Assembly (NCBI GenBank): GCA_946887075.1
Contig: CAMPKA010000003.1
Coordinates: 124,001 to 188,000, forward strand
Source of the DNA: an uncultured Salinimicrobium sp.
Lineage (GTDB): Bacteria; Bacteroidota; Bacteroidia; Flavobacteriales; Flavobacteriaceae
DNA: 64,000 bases
Reading direction: 5' to 3'
Part shown: piece by piece, positions 19,657-27,609 of the stretch
How positions within the stretch are numbered: position 1 is the stretch's first letter
How the letters are laid out: each line of letters opens with the position of its first letter
Made by a program: the position numbers and the translations under genes
Notes under the pieces: model-generated
Seen by the model: only the letters and a program-made list of their open reading frames with translations
Database searches by the model: none
What the model was told of the DNA's origin: nothing

Positions 19657-19689
19657 ATTACAAAGCCTTACCTATCTTTATTACAAAGC
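19657..19689 (+). promoter_or_regulatory. sigma-factor promoter with a flanking 10-bp direct repeat
   Basis: ATTACAAAGC occurs at 19657-19666 and again at 19680-19689, 23 nt apart start to start, about two helical turns. The -7-like TATCTTTA (19673-19680) sits between the copies, overlapping the second by one base. This layout could be an operator for the divergent sigma/anti-sigma cassette; binding is inference. Confidence 0.5.
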
Positions 19690-19697
19690 ATTCAATT

Positions 19698-20258
19698 GTG
19701 ACGCTAACCACCACAAATATAGATGAGCTTTTACAAAAGTGCCGTCAGGGGGACGATCGCGCTAAAATGAAAGTGTATAATCAATATTATCGTTCCATGT
19801 ACAACACTGCGCTACGAATTGTAAAAGATCCCGCTGAGGCGGAAGACATTATGCAGGATTGCTTCCTCAAGGCCTTTGAAAAACTGGACACTTTCGAGGG
19901 AACCTCCACCTTCGGGGCATGGTTGAAGAAAATTGTGATCAATCACAGCATCGGTGCCTATAACAAAAACAACCGGTTTCAGCAGGTTTCCTTTGGGGAT
20001 CATTTCCGACACGAGGTTGAGGAGGATCAGGGACTGGACCTGAGAGAGGAAGAGCAGAATTCGAAGGTCCAGAAAATATTGAAGACTATGAATGAGCTAA
20101 AGGAGAACTACAGAATCATTCTGAACCTGCACCTTATCGAAGGTTACGACCAGGAGGAGATTTGCGATATTATGCAGATTACCTACGCCAATTGTAGAAC
20201 AACACTCTCGAGGGCAAAAGAAAGCCTTCGCCAAAAACTGAACGTCTATGAAAACTGA
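19698..20258 (+). CDS. ECF-type RNA polymerase sigma factor
   Basis: A 186-residue extracytoplasmic-function sigma factor. Sigma region 2 carries RIVKDPAEAEDIMQDCFLKAF and the TFGAWLKKIVINHSIGAYNK stretch; region 4 has the helix-turn-helix GYDQEEICDIMQITYANCRTTLSRAKE. The GTG at 19698 is chosen because no in-frame ATG precedes the conserved region. The next gene overlaps it by 11 nt, indicating translational coupling. The likely role is to redirect RNA polymerase to a small regulon in response to an envelope signal, held in check by the next gene product. The promoter it recognizes is unknown; self-regulation is plausible. Confidence 0.92.
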   Translation: MTLTTTNIDELLQKCRQGDDRAKMKVYNQYYRSMYNTALRIVKDPAEAEDIMQDCFLKAFEKLDTFEGTSTFGAWLKKIVINHSIGAYNKNNRFQQVSFGDHFRHEVEEDQGLDLREEEQNSKVQKILKTMNELKENYRIILNLHLIEGYDQEEICDIMQITYANCRTTLSRAKESLRQKLNVYEN

Positions 20259-20796
20259 TCAGCTGAAAGATCTATTCAAGAACCTGGATTTTGACATTGC
20301 AGAGCCACAAACGGACCACCGGAAAAGGTTTGAAGAAAAGCTCATAGAGCAGAGAAGAAAAAAATCTCATCGTAGACTATTCTCACTCTGGCTTCCTGCT
20401 CTTTCTGTCGCGGCCGCAATAGTTCTGGTCATTACCGTGGTCAGGTATATTGACCCAGTTGATGCCCCGAAAAGTCTTGCAGCAGTTTCTCCGGAAATGG
20501 AACAAACCCAGAATTTCTACACTTCAGTGATTACTAAGGAACTTGAGGAACTGAAAGACCAGCGAAGTCCTGAAACAGAGGGAGTGATAAACGACGCTCT
20601 CGAACAGATGGAAATTCTGGAAAAGGATTATCTCCTTCTAGAAGAAGAACTTAAAAAGAGCGGCCAGGATGACAGGGTGATTTATGCAATGATCTCGAAT
20701 TTTCAAAAGAGAATCAACCTGCTCAACCTTGTTCTGGACAAAATAAAAATGATCAAAAACCTAAAAACAACACCCAATGAGAACAAAATTATTTAG
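20248..20796 (+). CDS. single-pass membrane protein, candidate anti-sigma factor
   Basis: A 182-residue protein without a recognised domain. The cytosolic N-terminus (about 42 residues, rich in charged residues) is followed by one transmembrane segment at about residues 44-68 (LPALSVAAAIVLVITVV) and a helical, acidic periplasmic part (KELEELKDQ, LEKDYLLLEEELKK). Overlap with the sigma-factor gene and one-TM topology fit an anti-sigma factor, with the N-terminus binding the sigma and the outer part sensing. No zinc-binding HxxxCxxC motif is present, so it is not a ZAS-type anti-sigma. The function is inferred from position and topology only. Confidence 0.6.
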   Translation: MKTDQLKDLFKNLDFDIAEPQTDHRKRFEEKLIEQRRKKSHRRLFSLWLPALSVAAAIVLVITVVRYIDPVDAPKSLAAVSPEMEQTQNFYTSVITKELEELKDQRSPETEGVINDALEQMEILEKDYLLLEEELKKSGQDDRVIYAMISNFQKRINLLNLVLDKIKMIKNLKTTPNENKII

Positions 20797-21868
20797 CCTG
20801 TTTCTGGTATTTATGATGGTTCCAGCTATTTCAATGGCAGGAAATGAGTTCACAGGAAAGCATACCAAGCAGAAGAAGATCAAAAAAGAATTCACTGTGT
20901 CGGCCAATGACCTCCTGAAGATCGAAAACAGTTATGGAAATGTCGATTTGACAACCTGGGACCAGAACCGGGTGGTTATTGAAGTTGTCGTGACCACCAG
21001 CGGTAATGATGAAAAAGAAGTGATGGACCGATTAAAGGAGATTGATGTGGATTTCTACCAGGGAAATAATATGGTCCGGGCAGTCACAGAGATAGAGGAA
21101 AACTCGGGTTCCTGGTGGAACAAGTTGTTCGATTTCAACAGTGGGGTCAGTATGGAGATCAATTACAGAGTAAAGGCTCCGGTGAAAAATCCAGTGGATC
21201 TTTCCAATGATTACGGAAGTATCAGTGTCGATAAACTCACCGGTAATGCGGAGATTTCCTGCGATTACGGACGGCTGATGATCGGGGATCTTCTGGGAGA
21301 TAAGAATGTATTGTCCTTTGATTATACCCAGAATTCCAATATCCACTATATCAAGAATGGCCATATCAGGGCTGATTACTCTGAATTTACCATTGAAGAG
21401 GCCGGCTCGCTTGATATTGCCGCGGATTATACCGAGGGGCATATCGTAAAAGTGGAACACCTGGTTTTCAATAACGACTATGGTTCCATACAAGTCGACC
21501 GGATACGAGACCTTGAAGGGCGCGGAGATTACCTCGGGGTAAAACTAGGTCAGCTCTACAGAAGTGCCGAGATCGCGATGGATTATGGCTCCCTCTCAAT
21601 TCTCAAACTCATGCCGGGGCTCAAGACCCTGCAGATCAGCAGTGATTACACGGGGATCAGGCTTGGATATGATCCAGAAGCAGCCTTTAATTTCGAGATC
21701 AGCACCTCCTACGGAAATGTAGACGGGTTTGACGAAGGTTTCACCTTAAATAAAAAACATGAATCCGGAGGAGATCATTTCTACAGCGGATATCATCTGT
21801 CAGACAAAACCGGAGCCAATATTGCCATCGAAACCAGTTATGGAAATATAACCTTAAACGAAAAGTAA
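20777..21868 (+). CDS. exported DUF4097-type beta-repeat protein
   Basis: A 363-residue exported protein (signal peptide MRTKLFSLFLVFMMVPAISMA) of the DUF4097/adhesin-like class. At least eleven short repeats centred on Asp/Ser-Tyr-Gly/Thr (NSYGNVDL, NDYGSISV, CDYGRLMI, MDYGSLSI, TSYGNITL and others) recur about every 20 residues, each likely one rung of a parallel beta-helix. It overlaps the candidate anti-sigma gene by 20 nt and is followed by a second repeat protein, so it belongs to the same operon. Its job is unknown: it could sense or cap envelope damage, or be an output of the sigma factor. Confidence 0.75.
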   Translation: MRTKLFSLFLVFMMVPAISMAGNEFTGKHTKQKKIKKEFTVSANDLLKIENSYGNVDLTTWDQNRVVIEVVVTTSGNDEKEVMDRLKEIDVDFYQGNNMVRAVTEIEENSGSWWNKLFDFNSGVSMEINYRVKAPVKNPVDLSNDYGSISVDKLTGNAEISCDYGRLMIGDLLGDKNVLSFDYTQNSNIHYIKNGHIRADYSEFTIEEAGSLDIAADYTEGHIVKVEHLVFNNDYGSIQVDRIRDLEGRGDYLGVKLGQLYRSAEIAMDYGSLSILKLMPGLKTLQISSDYTGIRLGYDPEAAFNFEISTSYGNVDGFDEGFTLNKKHESGGDHFYSGYHLSDKTGANIAIETSYGNITLNEK

Positions 21869-21891
21869 TGTGCACCTTATACAACAACACC

Positions 21892-22626
21892 ATGATTAAT
21901 AAAACCTCTTACCTCCTCTTTTTACTTCTTTTAGCGGTAGTTTTTCCTGCCGAGTTAGGAGCCCAGAACAAGAAAGTAAAGGGAAATGACCAGATCCTAA
22001 GCGTGACAAGAGAAACAGGGGATTATGACGAAGTTTCTTTGGAGGGATTTATGGATGTCCGGCTGATCAGCGGACAAGAGGGAAAGCTTACGGTTGAGGG
22101 GGAGGAAAATCTTCTGGAGTACATCGAAACGGAAGTCCAGGGGGATCGGCTTAAAATTGCTGTAAAAAGAGGTGTCCAGCTGAATCCTTCCGCAGGCAAA
22201 ACGATCAGGATTACGGTTCCGTTTTCAAGCCTGAAGGCGGTACAACTCACCGGTTCTGGAGACATCAGTTCTGAAAAACCGATCATTACAGACGCCTTTG
22301 AGGTAGATCTCACCGGATCAGGTGACATTCGGCTTCCGCTGCAGACCGAGCAGACCAGTCTTGCCCTCACGGGTTCAGGCAACATTACATTAACGGGTTC
22401 AGCCAACGATTTTGTGTGCAAACTTACCGGATCAGGAGATGTCAAGGCCTTTGACTTTAAATGTCAAAGTGTACGGGCCACCCTTACGGGATCTGGAGAC
22501 ATCGAGGTTTACGCTTCAGAGGAGTTAAAAGCAAGTGTGCCAGGTGCTGGCGACATCACCTACCGCGGTAATCCCGAAAAGGAAGACTTCAGCACCCTTG
22601 GTGTGGGTTCAATTACAAAGGACTGA
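21892..22626 (+). CDS. exported GIN-domain (DUF2807) beta-repeat protein
   Basis: A 244-residue exported protein with signal peptide MINKTSYLLFLLLLAVVFPA and a head-GIN/DUF2807 domain. Six LTGSG-type repeats (LTGSGDI, LTGSGNI, LTGSAND, LTGSGDV and so on) plus a final VPGAGDI recur at intervals of roughly 10-21 residues, and the DNA shows the matching ctcaccgg-type repeats. The fold should be a right-handed beta-helix. An ATG at 21868 overlaps the previous stop codon and would allow coupled translation; the signal peptide starts at 21892, so that start is used. It ends 7 nt from the convergent MFS gene. Role unknown, linked to the sigma cassette by position. Confidence 0.8.
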   Translation: MINKTSYLLFLLLLAVVFPAELGAQNKKVKGNDQILSVTRETGDYDEVSLEGFMDVRLISGQEGKLTVEGEENLLEYIETEVQGDRLKIAVKRGVQLNPSAGKTIRITVPFSSLKAVQLTGSGDISSEKPIITDAFEVDLTGSGDIRLPLQTEQTSLALTGSGNITLTGSANDFVCKLTGSGDVKAFDFKCQSVRATLTGSGDIEVYASEELKASVPGAGDITYRGNPEKEDFSTLGVGSITKD

Positions 22627-22633
22627 GCAAGTC

Positions 22634-23968
22634 CTACTCTGCGGCTGAGCCTGAGGAATTCTTTGGAATCCTCAGCAAAAGAACTATTCCGATCAGGAAA
22701 AAGGCAGTCAGAAAAAGTACAGAAACCCTGATACTCCCAAAGAGTTCTGCAACCGTACCGTAGAGGATCATACCAATGACGATCCCAATCTTTTCAGTGA
22801 CGTCATAAAAGCTGAAATAACTGGTGGTATCGGCGGTATCCCGCGGGAGCATTTTGGAATAGGTGGATCGGGATAAAGTTTGGATGCCTCCCATTACCAG
22901 TCCGACCAATCCTGCTGCGATGTAAAACTGTAGTGGAGTATGGATGAAATAGGCAAAGACGCAAATCCCGGTCCAAACCAGATTGATCAGAATAAGGGTC
23001 TTGATGTTTCCCAGGCCAGCGGAAATACGGGAAGTCAACATCGCTCCCCCGATAGCGACCAGCTGGATCAGGAGAATACTTACTATCAGACCCGTTGTGG
23101 CATCCTGACCGGTCCAGTTCACCTCCTCTATTCCGAAATAGGTCGCGATCAGCATCACGGTCTGAACTGCCATACTATAGACGAAAAAAGCGCGCAAATA
23201 GCGCTTTAACCGAAGATCATGCTTTAGTTTCTCCCATATCATTCGGAGCTCCTTGAACCCGTTGAGCAGAACCTTTCGCCTGGGCTTTTCTTCCCTTTTT
23301 CCACCGGGAAGCCTGACAAAGCTGATCTGGGCGAACCCAATCCACCAAATACCGGTCATGACAAATGCCAAGCGGGTCGGAAGATCCTGATTTTCAAATC
23401 CCAGAGCCTGATAATTCATGATGACCAGAAGGCATAGGATCAGGAGAACTACGCTACCTATATACCCGAAAGAATAACCCTTGGCGCTTACCCTGTCCTG
23501 CTGTTCCGGAAATGCGATATCAGGGAGATAGGAATTGTAGAAAACAAGGCTCCCCCAGAAACCTACCAGTGCAAGGAAGTAAAACCCCAGACCCAGACCC
23601 AGGTATTCCAGATCAAACCAGAAAAGACCGATACATGAAAGTCCGCCCACATAACAGAACGATTTCAGGAACTGCTTTTTTCTTCCCGTGTAGTCAGCGA
23701 CGCCGGAGAGAAACGGGCTGATCACAGCCACAAAGAGAAACGCCAGGGCAGTTACAAAGCTGATCAGGGAATCATTATTGAAGCTGCGACCCAAAAACCT
23801 GACCTGGTCTGCAATGACATCACCCTTCTCATTTTTGACTACAGTGAGGGTGGCATAAAAGATCGGGAAGATTGTAGAGGCAATAACGAGACTGTACACG
23901 GAATTTGCCCAATCATAAAAAGCCCAGGCATTGAGCAGGTTTTTGTTACCTTTCTTTGGAGTATTCAT
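22634..23968 (-). CDS. MFS transporter, UMF1/Atg22-like family
   Basis: A 444-residue integral membrane transporter of the major facilitator superfamily. The N-terminus NAWAFYDWANSVYSLVI is typical of the UMF1 (vacuole-effluxer Atg22-like) subgroup, and about twelve hydrophobic segments alternate with a central basic loop (KREEKPRRKVLL). The MFS motif VADYTGRKK lies between TM2 and TM3. Substrate unknown; eukaryotic Atg22 exports amino acids, but that should not be carried over. A strong terminator separates it from the upstream M48 gene. Confidence 0.85.
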   Translation of the reverse strand: MNTPKKGNKNLLNAWAFYDWANSVYSLVIASTIFPIFYATLTVVKNEKGDVIADQVRFLGRSFNNDSLISFVTALAFLFVAVISPFLSGVADYTGRKKQFLKSFCYVGGLSCIGLFWFDLEYLGLGLGFYFLALVGFWGSLVFYNSYLPDIAFPEQQDRVSAKGYSFGYIGSVVLLILCLLVIMNYQALGFENQDLPTRLAFVMTGIWWIGFAQISFVRLPGGKREEKPRRKVLLNGFKELRMIWEKLKHDLRLKRYLRAFFVYSMAVQTVMLIATYFGIEEVNWTGQDATTGLIVSILLIQLVAIGGAMLTSRISAGLGNIKTLILINLVWTGICVFAYFIHTPLQFYIAAGLVGLVMGGIQTLSRSTYSKMLPRDTADTTSYFSFYDVTEKIGIVIGMILYGTVAELFGSIRVSVLFLTAFFLIGIVLLLRIPKNSSGSAAE

Positions 23969-23975
23969 CAGGAGT

Positions 23976-24009
23976 GCAAAAAATTAGAGCCGCCAATTGG
24001 CAGCTCTAA
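23976..24009 (-). terminator. intrinsic terminator after the M48 lipoprotein gene
   Basis: On the minus strand, TTAGAGC pairs with GCTCTAA (plus positions 24003-24009 and 23984-23990), with an inner GCC/GGC stem around AATT, and is followed by six T (plus-strand A run at 23978-23983). It separates the M48 gene from the MFS gene. Confidence 0.8.
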
Positions 24010-24030
24010 ATTACACTTATTACGCAATTC

Positions 24031-24855
24031 TTAGCCTTCAAAAGAGGTGACTCCATATTTTCTTGCCTCGGCCTTGGCCTGCGCGGCCCATTTCTCGATA
24101 TTTCTGATCCTGGTATCAGAGGAAGGGTGGGTACTCAGGAATTCTGGCGGCGCTTGGCCTCCTGCGTTTGCCTTCATCCTTCTCCACAGATCGGCCGCTT
24201 CCATAGGATCATACCCTGCAATGGCCATAAGGGTCAGACCTATCCTGTCTGCTTCTGTCTCGTGGCTTCTGCTGAAGGGTAGCATCACACCGACAGTGGT
24301 TCCAAGACCATATGCCGTATTGAAAATCTGCTGCGTTTCCTGGCTTTTCCCGCTCAGGGCGATGCTACCTGCAACTGCACCCAGCTGTTGCAGCTGGGCT
24401 GCGCTCATCCTTTGGGCCCCATGATCTGCGAGAGCGTGAGCGACCTCATGGGCCATTATTGCTGCAACTCCTGCTTCATCCTGAGCAATGGGTAAAATAC
24501 CAGTGTAAAATGCGATTTTTCCACCTGGCATTGCCCAGGCATTAACCTGATCATCCTTGATCAGATTGAATTCCCACTTGTAGTCGTCAAGATAACCCTG
24601 GTACCCATTGGCATTAAGGTAACGTTCTGCAGCGGTTGCAATTTCATTGCCCACTTTTTTAATCAATCGCGCCTCAGATGTTCCAGTGACCACATTGTTT
24701 TCTGCCAGAATCTGGTTGTACTGCTGAAAAGCGGCAGGAAAGATCTGAGAGTTCGGATAAAAGTTCAAATTCTTTTCACCGGTGAATGGGTTGGTCTTAC
24801 AAGCCATAACCAGGAGAAAGAAACTCAAGACTATTGGTATTTTGTAAAGTTTCAT
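24031..24855 (-). CDS. M48 family zinc metalloprotease lipoprotein
   Basis: A 274-residue lipoprotein metalloprotease. The signal peptide ends at Cys19 (LLVMAC), and HExxH is at His136-Glu-Val-Ala-His140 (MAHEVAHALADHGAQRM). A third ligand Glu lies in RSHETEADRIGLTLMA, and the C-terminal STHPSSDTRI motif is typical of LoiP/BepA/Oma1-like enzymes, which clip envelope proteins. Three consecutive ATG codons (24861-24853) make the exact start uncertain; the third is chosen. It is probably periplasmic, anchored to the outer membrane. The substrate is unknown. Confidence 0.88.
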   Translation of the reverse strand: MKLYKIPIVLSFFLLVMACKTNPFTGEKNLNFYPNSQIFPAAFQQYNQILAENNVVTGTSEARLIKKVGNEIATAAERYLNANGYQGYLDDYKWEFNLIKDDQVNAWAMPGGKIAFYTGILPIAQDEAGVAAIMAHEVAHALADHGAQRMSAAQLQQLGAVAGSIALSGKSQETQQIFNTAYGLGTTVGVMLPFSRSHETEADRIGLTLMAIAGYDPMEAADLWRRMKANAGGQAPPEFLSTHPSSDTRIRNIEKWAAQAKAEARKYGVTSFEG

Positions 24856-24956
24856 CATCATAATTTTGTTTAAAGTTAAACAATCGTCCTTGCCTTTATT
24901 TACCTTTTAAAGTAGGTTTAACAAAATACCTGCCAAAACTGTAATTCCTTCAAAAG

Positions 24957-24986
24957 TTGTTATATGCCTTCACTTTTCTACCTTTG
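24957..24986 (+). promoter_or_regulatory. promoter of the alpha/beta hydrolase gene
   Basis: TTG (24957-24959), a 19-nt spacer and TACCTTTG (24979-24986) fit the Bacteroidetes consensus closely. The ATG at 24999 follows 12 nt later. Confidence 0.7.
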
Positions 24987-24998
24987 TGCAAGAGGCAC

Positions 24999-25865
24999 AT
25001 GACCAAATCCCCAAATGATAAAATTCCAGTACAACGGTTACTGGTTCCGCCATACATCCTGAGAATCTCACGGATCCTCACCTGGATATCTCCCACTTTG
25101 GCAAGTCGTTTTGGAGCACGACTTTTTCTCACTCCCTTCCGGTATGAGCTTCCTAAACGAGAGCAGGAGATGGACGCTCAAAGTCGTCAATGGAAGGTCC
25201 GGGTTCCGGATATTAACCGGGAAATCGTGGTATATCAGTACGGCGATTCCCCAAAGAAGGTTTTGTTGGTTCATGGCTGGAGCGGTCGCGGTACACAAAT
25301 GGCGGTAATGGCAAAGCAGCTTCTCGAAAATGGGTATTCGGTGCTCAGTTTTGATGCCCCCGGTCACGGAAAGGCTCCCGGTAAGAGAAGCATGATGCCT
25401 TTTTTTTATAAGGCCATTGAATTTCTCGACGACCGTTACGGTCCCTTCACAGCTTCCATCGGTCACTCTCTGGGAGGAATGGCGTTACTCAAAGCGGCTA
25501 ACAAAGCAAGTTTTGAGAAAATAATCGTAGTCGGGACCGCGAACAGTATTAGCCATATCACCAATGAATTTGCCAGGAATATGCATATGAATGACAAGGT
25601 TGCAACCAAAATCAAAGCCTATTTTGACAGGCGTTATAGGACTGATCTTGACGCTCTTTCAGGGGCAGTATCCGCCGCACGGGTTCCCATTCCTACCTTG
25701 GTCATTCACGATGTCCATGATGTTGATGTGTCCGTTACCTGTGCCTACGAGATACACAGCAGTTTGCCTTATGGAGAGCTGCTGATCACAGAGGGCCTTG
25801 GCCATCGGAAGATTTTAGGAGATGCTCAGGTAATTAAGAAAATTCTTGAATTTCTTTCGGTATAA
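24999..25865 (+). CDS. alpha/beta hydrolase
   Basis: A 288-residue alpha/beta-hydrolase fold protein. The oxyanion-type strand VLLVHGWSGRGTQM and the nucleophile elbow GHSLGG (TASIGHSLGGMALL) give Ser in GxSxG; the acid is probably Asp in DVHDVDVSV and the base His in EGLGHRKIL. It has no signal peptide but a hydrophobic N-terminal stretch, so cytosolic or loosely membrane-associated. An upstream in-frame start is inside the promoter, so 24999 is used. Substrate unknown; an ester or thioester hydrolase is likely. Confidence 0.82.
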   Translation: MTKSPNDKIPVQRLLVPPYILRISRILTWISPTLASRFGARLFLTPFRYELPKREQEMDAQSRQWKVRVPDINREIVVYQYGDSPKKVLLVHGWSGRGTQMAVMAKQLLENGYSVLSFDAPGHGKAPGKRSMMPFFYKAIEFLDDRYGPFTASIGHSLGGMALLKAANKASFEKIIVVGTANSISHITNEFARNMHMNDKVATKIKAYFDRRYRTDLDALSGAVSAARVPIPTLVIHDVHDVDVSVTCAYEIHSSLPYGELLITEGLGHRKILGDAQVIKKILEFLSV

Positions 25866-25896
25866 TTATTGCCGTGTCTATCTATAAAACCAAAGG

Positions 25897-26376
25897 ATGA
25901 GAAATATAGTTGTGATGCTGATTTCCCTGGTGATCTTCGGATGTACGGGTAAAGCCCAGGAAAACACCCGCTTTCCGGTGCAGAAAAGCGAGGCCCAGTG
26001 GAAAGAGATTTTGAGTCCCGGAGAGTTTGCCGTACTGCGAAAAAAAGGTACTGAACCTGCTTTTTCAAGCAGGCTGAACGATATTGATTCTCCGGGAACC
26101 TTCGTCTGTGCCGGATGCCAGAACCCCTTGTACCGAACCAAACATAAATTTGACAGCGGTACCGGTTGGCCCAGTTTTGACCGGCCCGTCAGTCAAAAGA
26201 ATGTCACCTACAGACCTGATCCTGAAGTAGGTTATCAGGCAAGGGAAGTGCTATGTGCGAGGTGCGGGGGGCATCTGGGTCATGTTTTCAATGACGGTCC
26301 CCGGGAAACCACGGGGAAGAGACATTGTATCAACGGACTGGCCCTCGAATTCATCCCCGAGATGGCGGAGGATTAG
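25897..26376 (+). CDS. msrB: peptide-methionine (R)-S-oxide reductase, lipoprotein form
   Basis: A 159-residue MsrB that reduces the R-epimer of methionine sulfoxide. A lipoprotein signal (LISLVIFGC) places it outside the cytoplasm. The zinc site is present as CAGCQN and CARCGG, the catalytic Cys sits in GKRHCINGLALEF, and the SGTGWPSFDRPVS core motif is intact. It is followed 80 nt later by a second, signal-less MsrB, giving one enzyme for the envelope and one for the cytosol. An envelope MsrB depends on an external thiol donor, not visible here. Confidence 0.93.
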   Translation: MRNIVVMLISLVIFGCTGKAQENTRFPVQKSEAQWKEILSPGEFAVLRKKGTEPAFSSRLNDIDSPGTFVCAGCQNPLYRTKHKFDSGTGWPSFDRPVSQKNVTYRPDPEVGYQAREVLCARCGGHLGHVFNDGPRETTGKRHCINGLALEFIPEMAED

Positions 26377-26456
26377 GAGGTTTTCCCGGACCAAAGTTTA
26401 CCAATAGTTTAAGATAAGAGCCAAACGAAGTTTTCTAACTTTAAAAAGAAAAGTCT

Positions 26457-26858
26457 ATGGTCAGCAAATATGCCGTGCAGCATTCCGAGGAGGAGTGGAG
26501 AAAAAAACTCTCCCCGGAACAATATCGGGTCCTTCGAGAAAAAGGAACGGAACCTCCACACAGCGGAAAGTATAATCTGCATTTTCAGGATGGGGAATAT
26601 CGTTGTGCCGCCTGTAACGCTAAGCTCTTCCAAAGCGATCAGAAGTTTGAATCCAATTGCGGATGGCCAAGTTTTGATGATGCCATTGAAGGCAGTATTG
26701 AATATGTACAGGACAGAAGCTTTGGAATGATACGCACGGAGATATTATGCGCCAACTGTGGTAGTCACCTCGGCCATGTCTTTGACGACGGACCGACTGA
26801 GACCGGGCAGCGCTTCTGTGTGAATTCTGCCAGTATTGATTTCAACCCAAAAAAATAA
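26457..26858 (+). CDS. msrB: peptide-methionine (R)-S-oxide reductase, cytosolic form
   Basis: A 133-residue MsrB without a signal peptide. Zinc cysteines appear in YRCAACNAKLF and CANCGSHLG, the SNCGWPSFDDAI core is intact, and the catalytic Cys lies in GQRFCVNSASIDF. It is shorter than its upstream paralogue and presumably repairs cytosolic proteins. A TAACTTTA box at 26436-26443 may give it its own promoter. The collagen-motif lipoprotein gene starts 3 nt after its stop codon, so the two are co-transcribed. Confidence 0.93.
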   Translation: MVSKYAVQHSEEEWRKKLSPEQYRVLREKGTEPPHSGKYNLHFQDGEYRCAACNAKLFQSDQKFESNCGWPSFDDAIEGSIEYVQDRSFGMIRTEILCANCGSHLGHVFDDGPTETGQRFCVNSASIDFNPKK

Positions 26859-26861
26859 CTG

Positions 26862-27419
26862 ATGAAAAAAATTTGTATCCTCTTTTTGATGTTTGGTTTT
26901 ACCCTAACCTCCTGTACTTCTGACGAACCAGGACCTCCAGGTCCTCCTGGACCACAGGGCCCGGCGGGTGCTGATGGTCTGATCGGAACTGTTTTCGATG
27001 TCGTCGGAGATTTTACAGCTGAAAATGAATATTCCCTCCTGGTCACCTATTCCGATTTTACTGATGTGGAGGTTTTTGAAAGCGATGTGGTTCTGGTATA
27101 CCTCAGGGTGGGCCAGGAAGGCGAAGCGGAAGGAGAACCGGTTTATCTGTGGAGGCTGCTACCCCAGACCTACTATCTGGAGGGAGGAACCATGCAGTAC
27201 AATTATGATTACACCTTTTTTGATGTCAATATCTTCCTGGATGGGGATGTTCCTTTATCCTCGCTTGGACCAGCCTTCACTGAAGAGCAGTACTTCCGGA
27301 TAGCCATCCTTCCAGCTGAGTTTGCTCAAGAGATGGGAATGGAAATCAGGGATTTCGATGCTGTTATGTCTGCCATGGGCCGAAAACATGAGGTTGTCCC
27401 TACCGTCAGACTTGAATAA
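26862..27419 (+). CDS. lipoprotein with short collagen-like Gly-X-Y segment
   Basis: A 185-residue lipoprotein of unknown function. The signal peptide ends in LTSC, an acidic TSDE follows, and then come about five Gly-X-Y triplets (GPPGPPGPQGPAGADG). The rest (TAENEYSLLVTYSDF, VYLWRLLPQTYY, EEQYFRIAILPA) looks like a compact beta-rich domain with no recognised family. A Gly-X-Y stalk this short is common in Bacteroidetes surface proteins and may act as a spacer. It is coupled to the MsrB gene, hinting at an oxidative or envelope-stress setting, but this is inference only. Confidence 0.7.
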   Translation: MKKICILFLMFGFTLTSCTSDEPGPPGPPGPQGPAGADGLIGTVFDVVGDFTAENEYSLLVTYSDFTDVEVFESDVVLVYLRVGQEGEAEGEPVYLWRLLPQTYYLEGGTMQYNYDYTFFDVNIFLDGDVPLSSLGPAFTEEQYFRIAILPAEFAQEMGMEIRDFDAVMSAMGRKHEVVPTVRLE

Positions 27420-27609
27420 AAGGCTTCCCATTCCGGTTAAAGGAATCATTTTTTTTACTTCAAGAAATATTGAATCCCAAAGCAGGGGAAGAAAGCCTTC
27501 CGCCAGGGTCGAGGCTCTACTGGGGGCAGTATTCCCAATATCCCCTTCGGTTCTTGCTCAAAAATCGCTAAATTCGCAATTCTAAAATCCAGATCGTAAA
27601 GATTTCGAC

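Noticed and set aside
22245..22570. Repeated ctcaccgg-type DNA in the GIN-domain gene, at first sight a tandem repeat.
   Set aside because: The repeats are diverged and follow the protein's LTGSG rungs, so they come from the protein fold, not from a repeat array.
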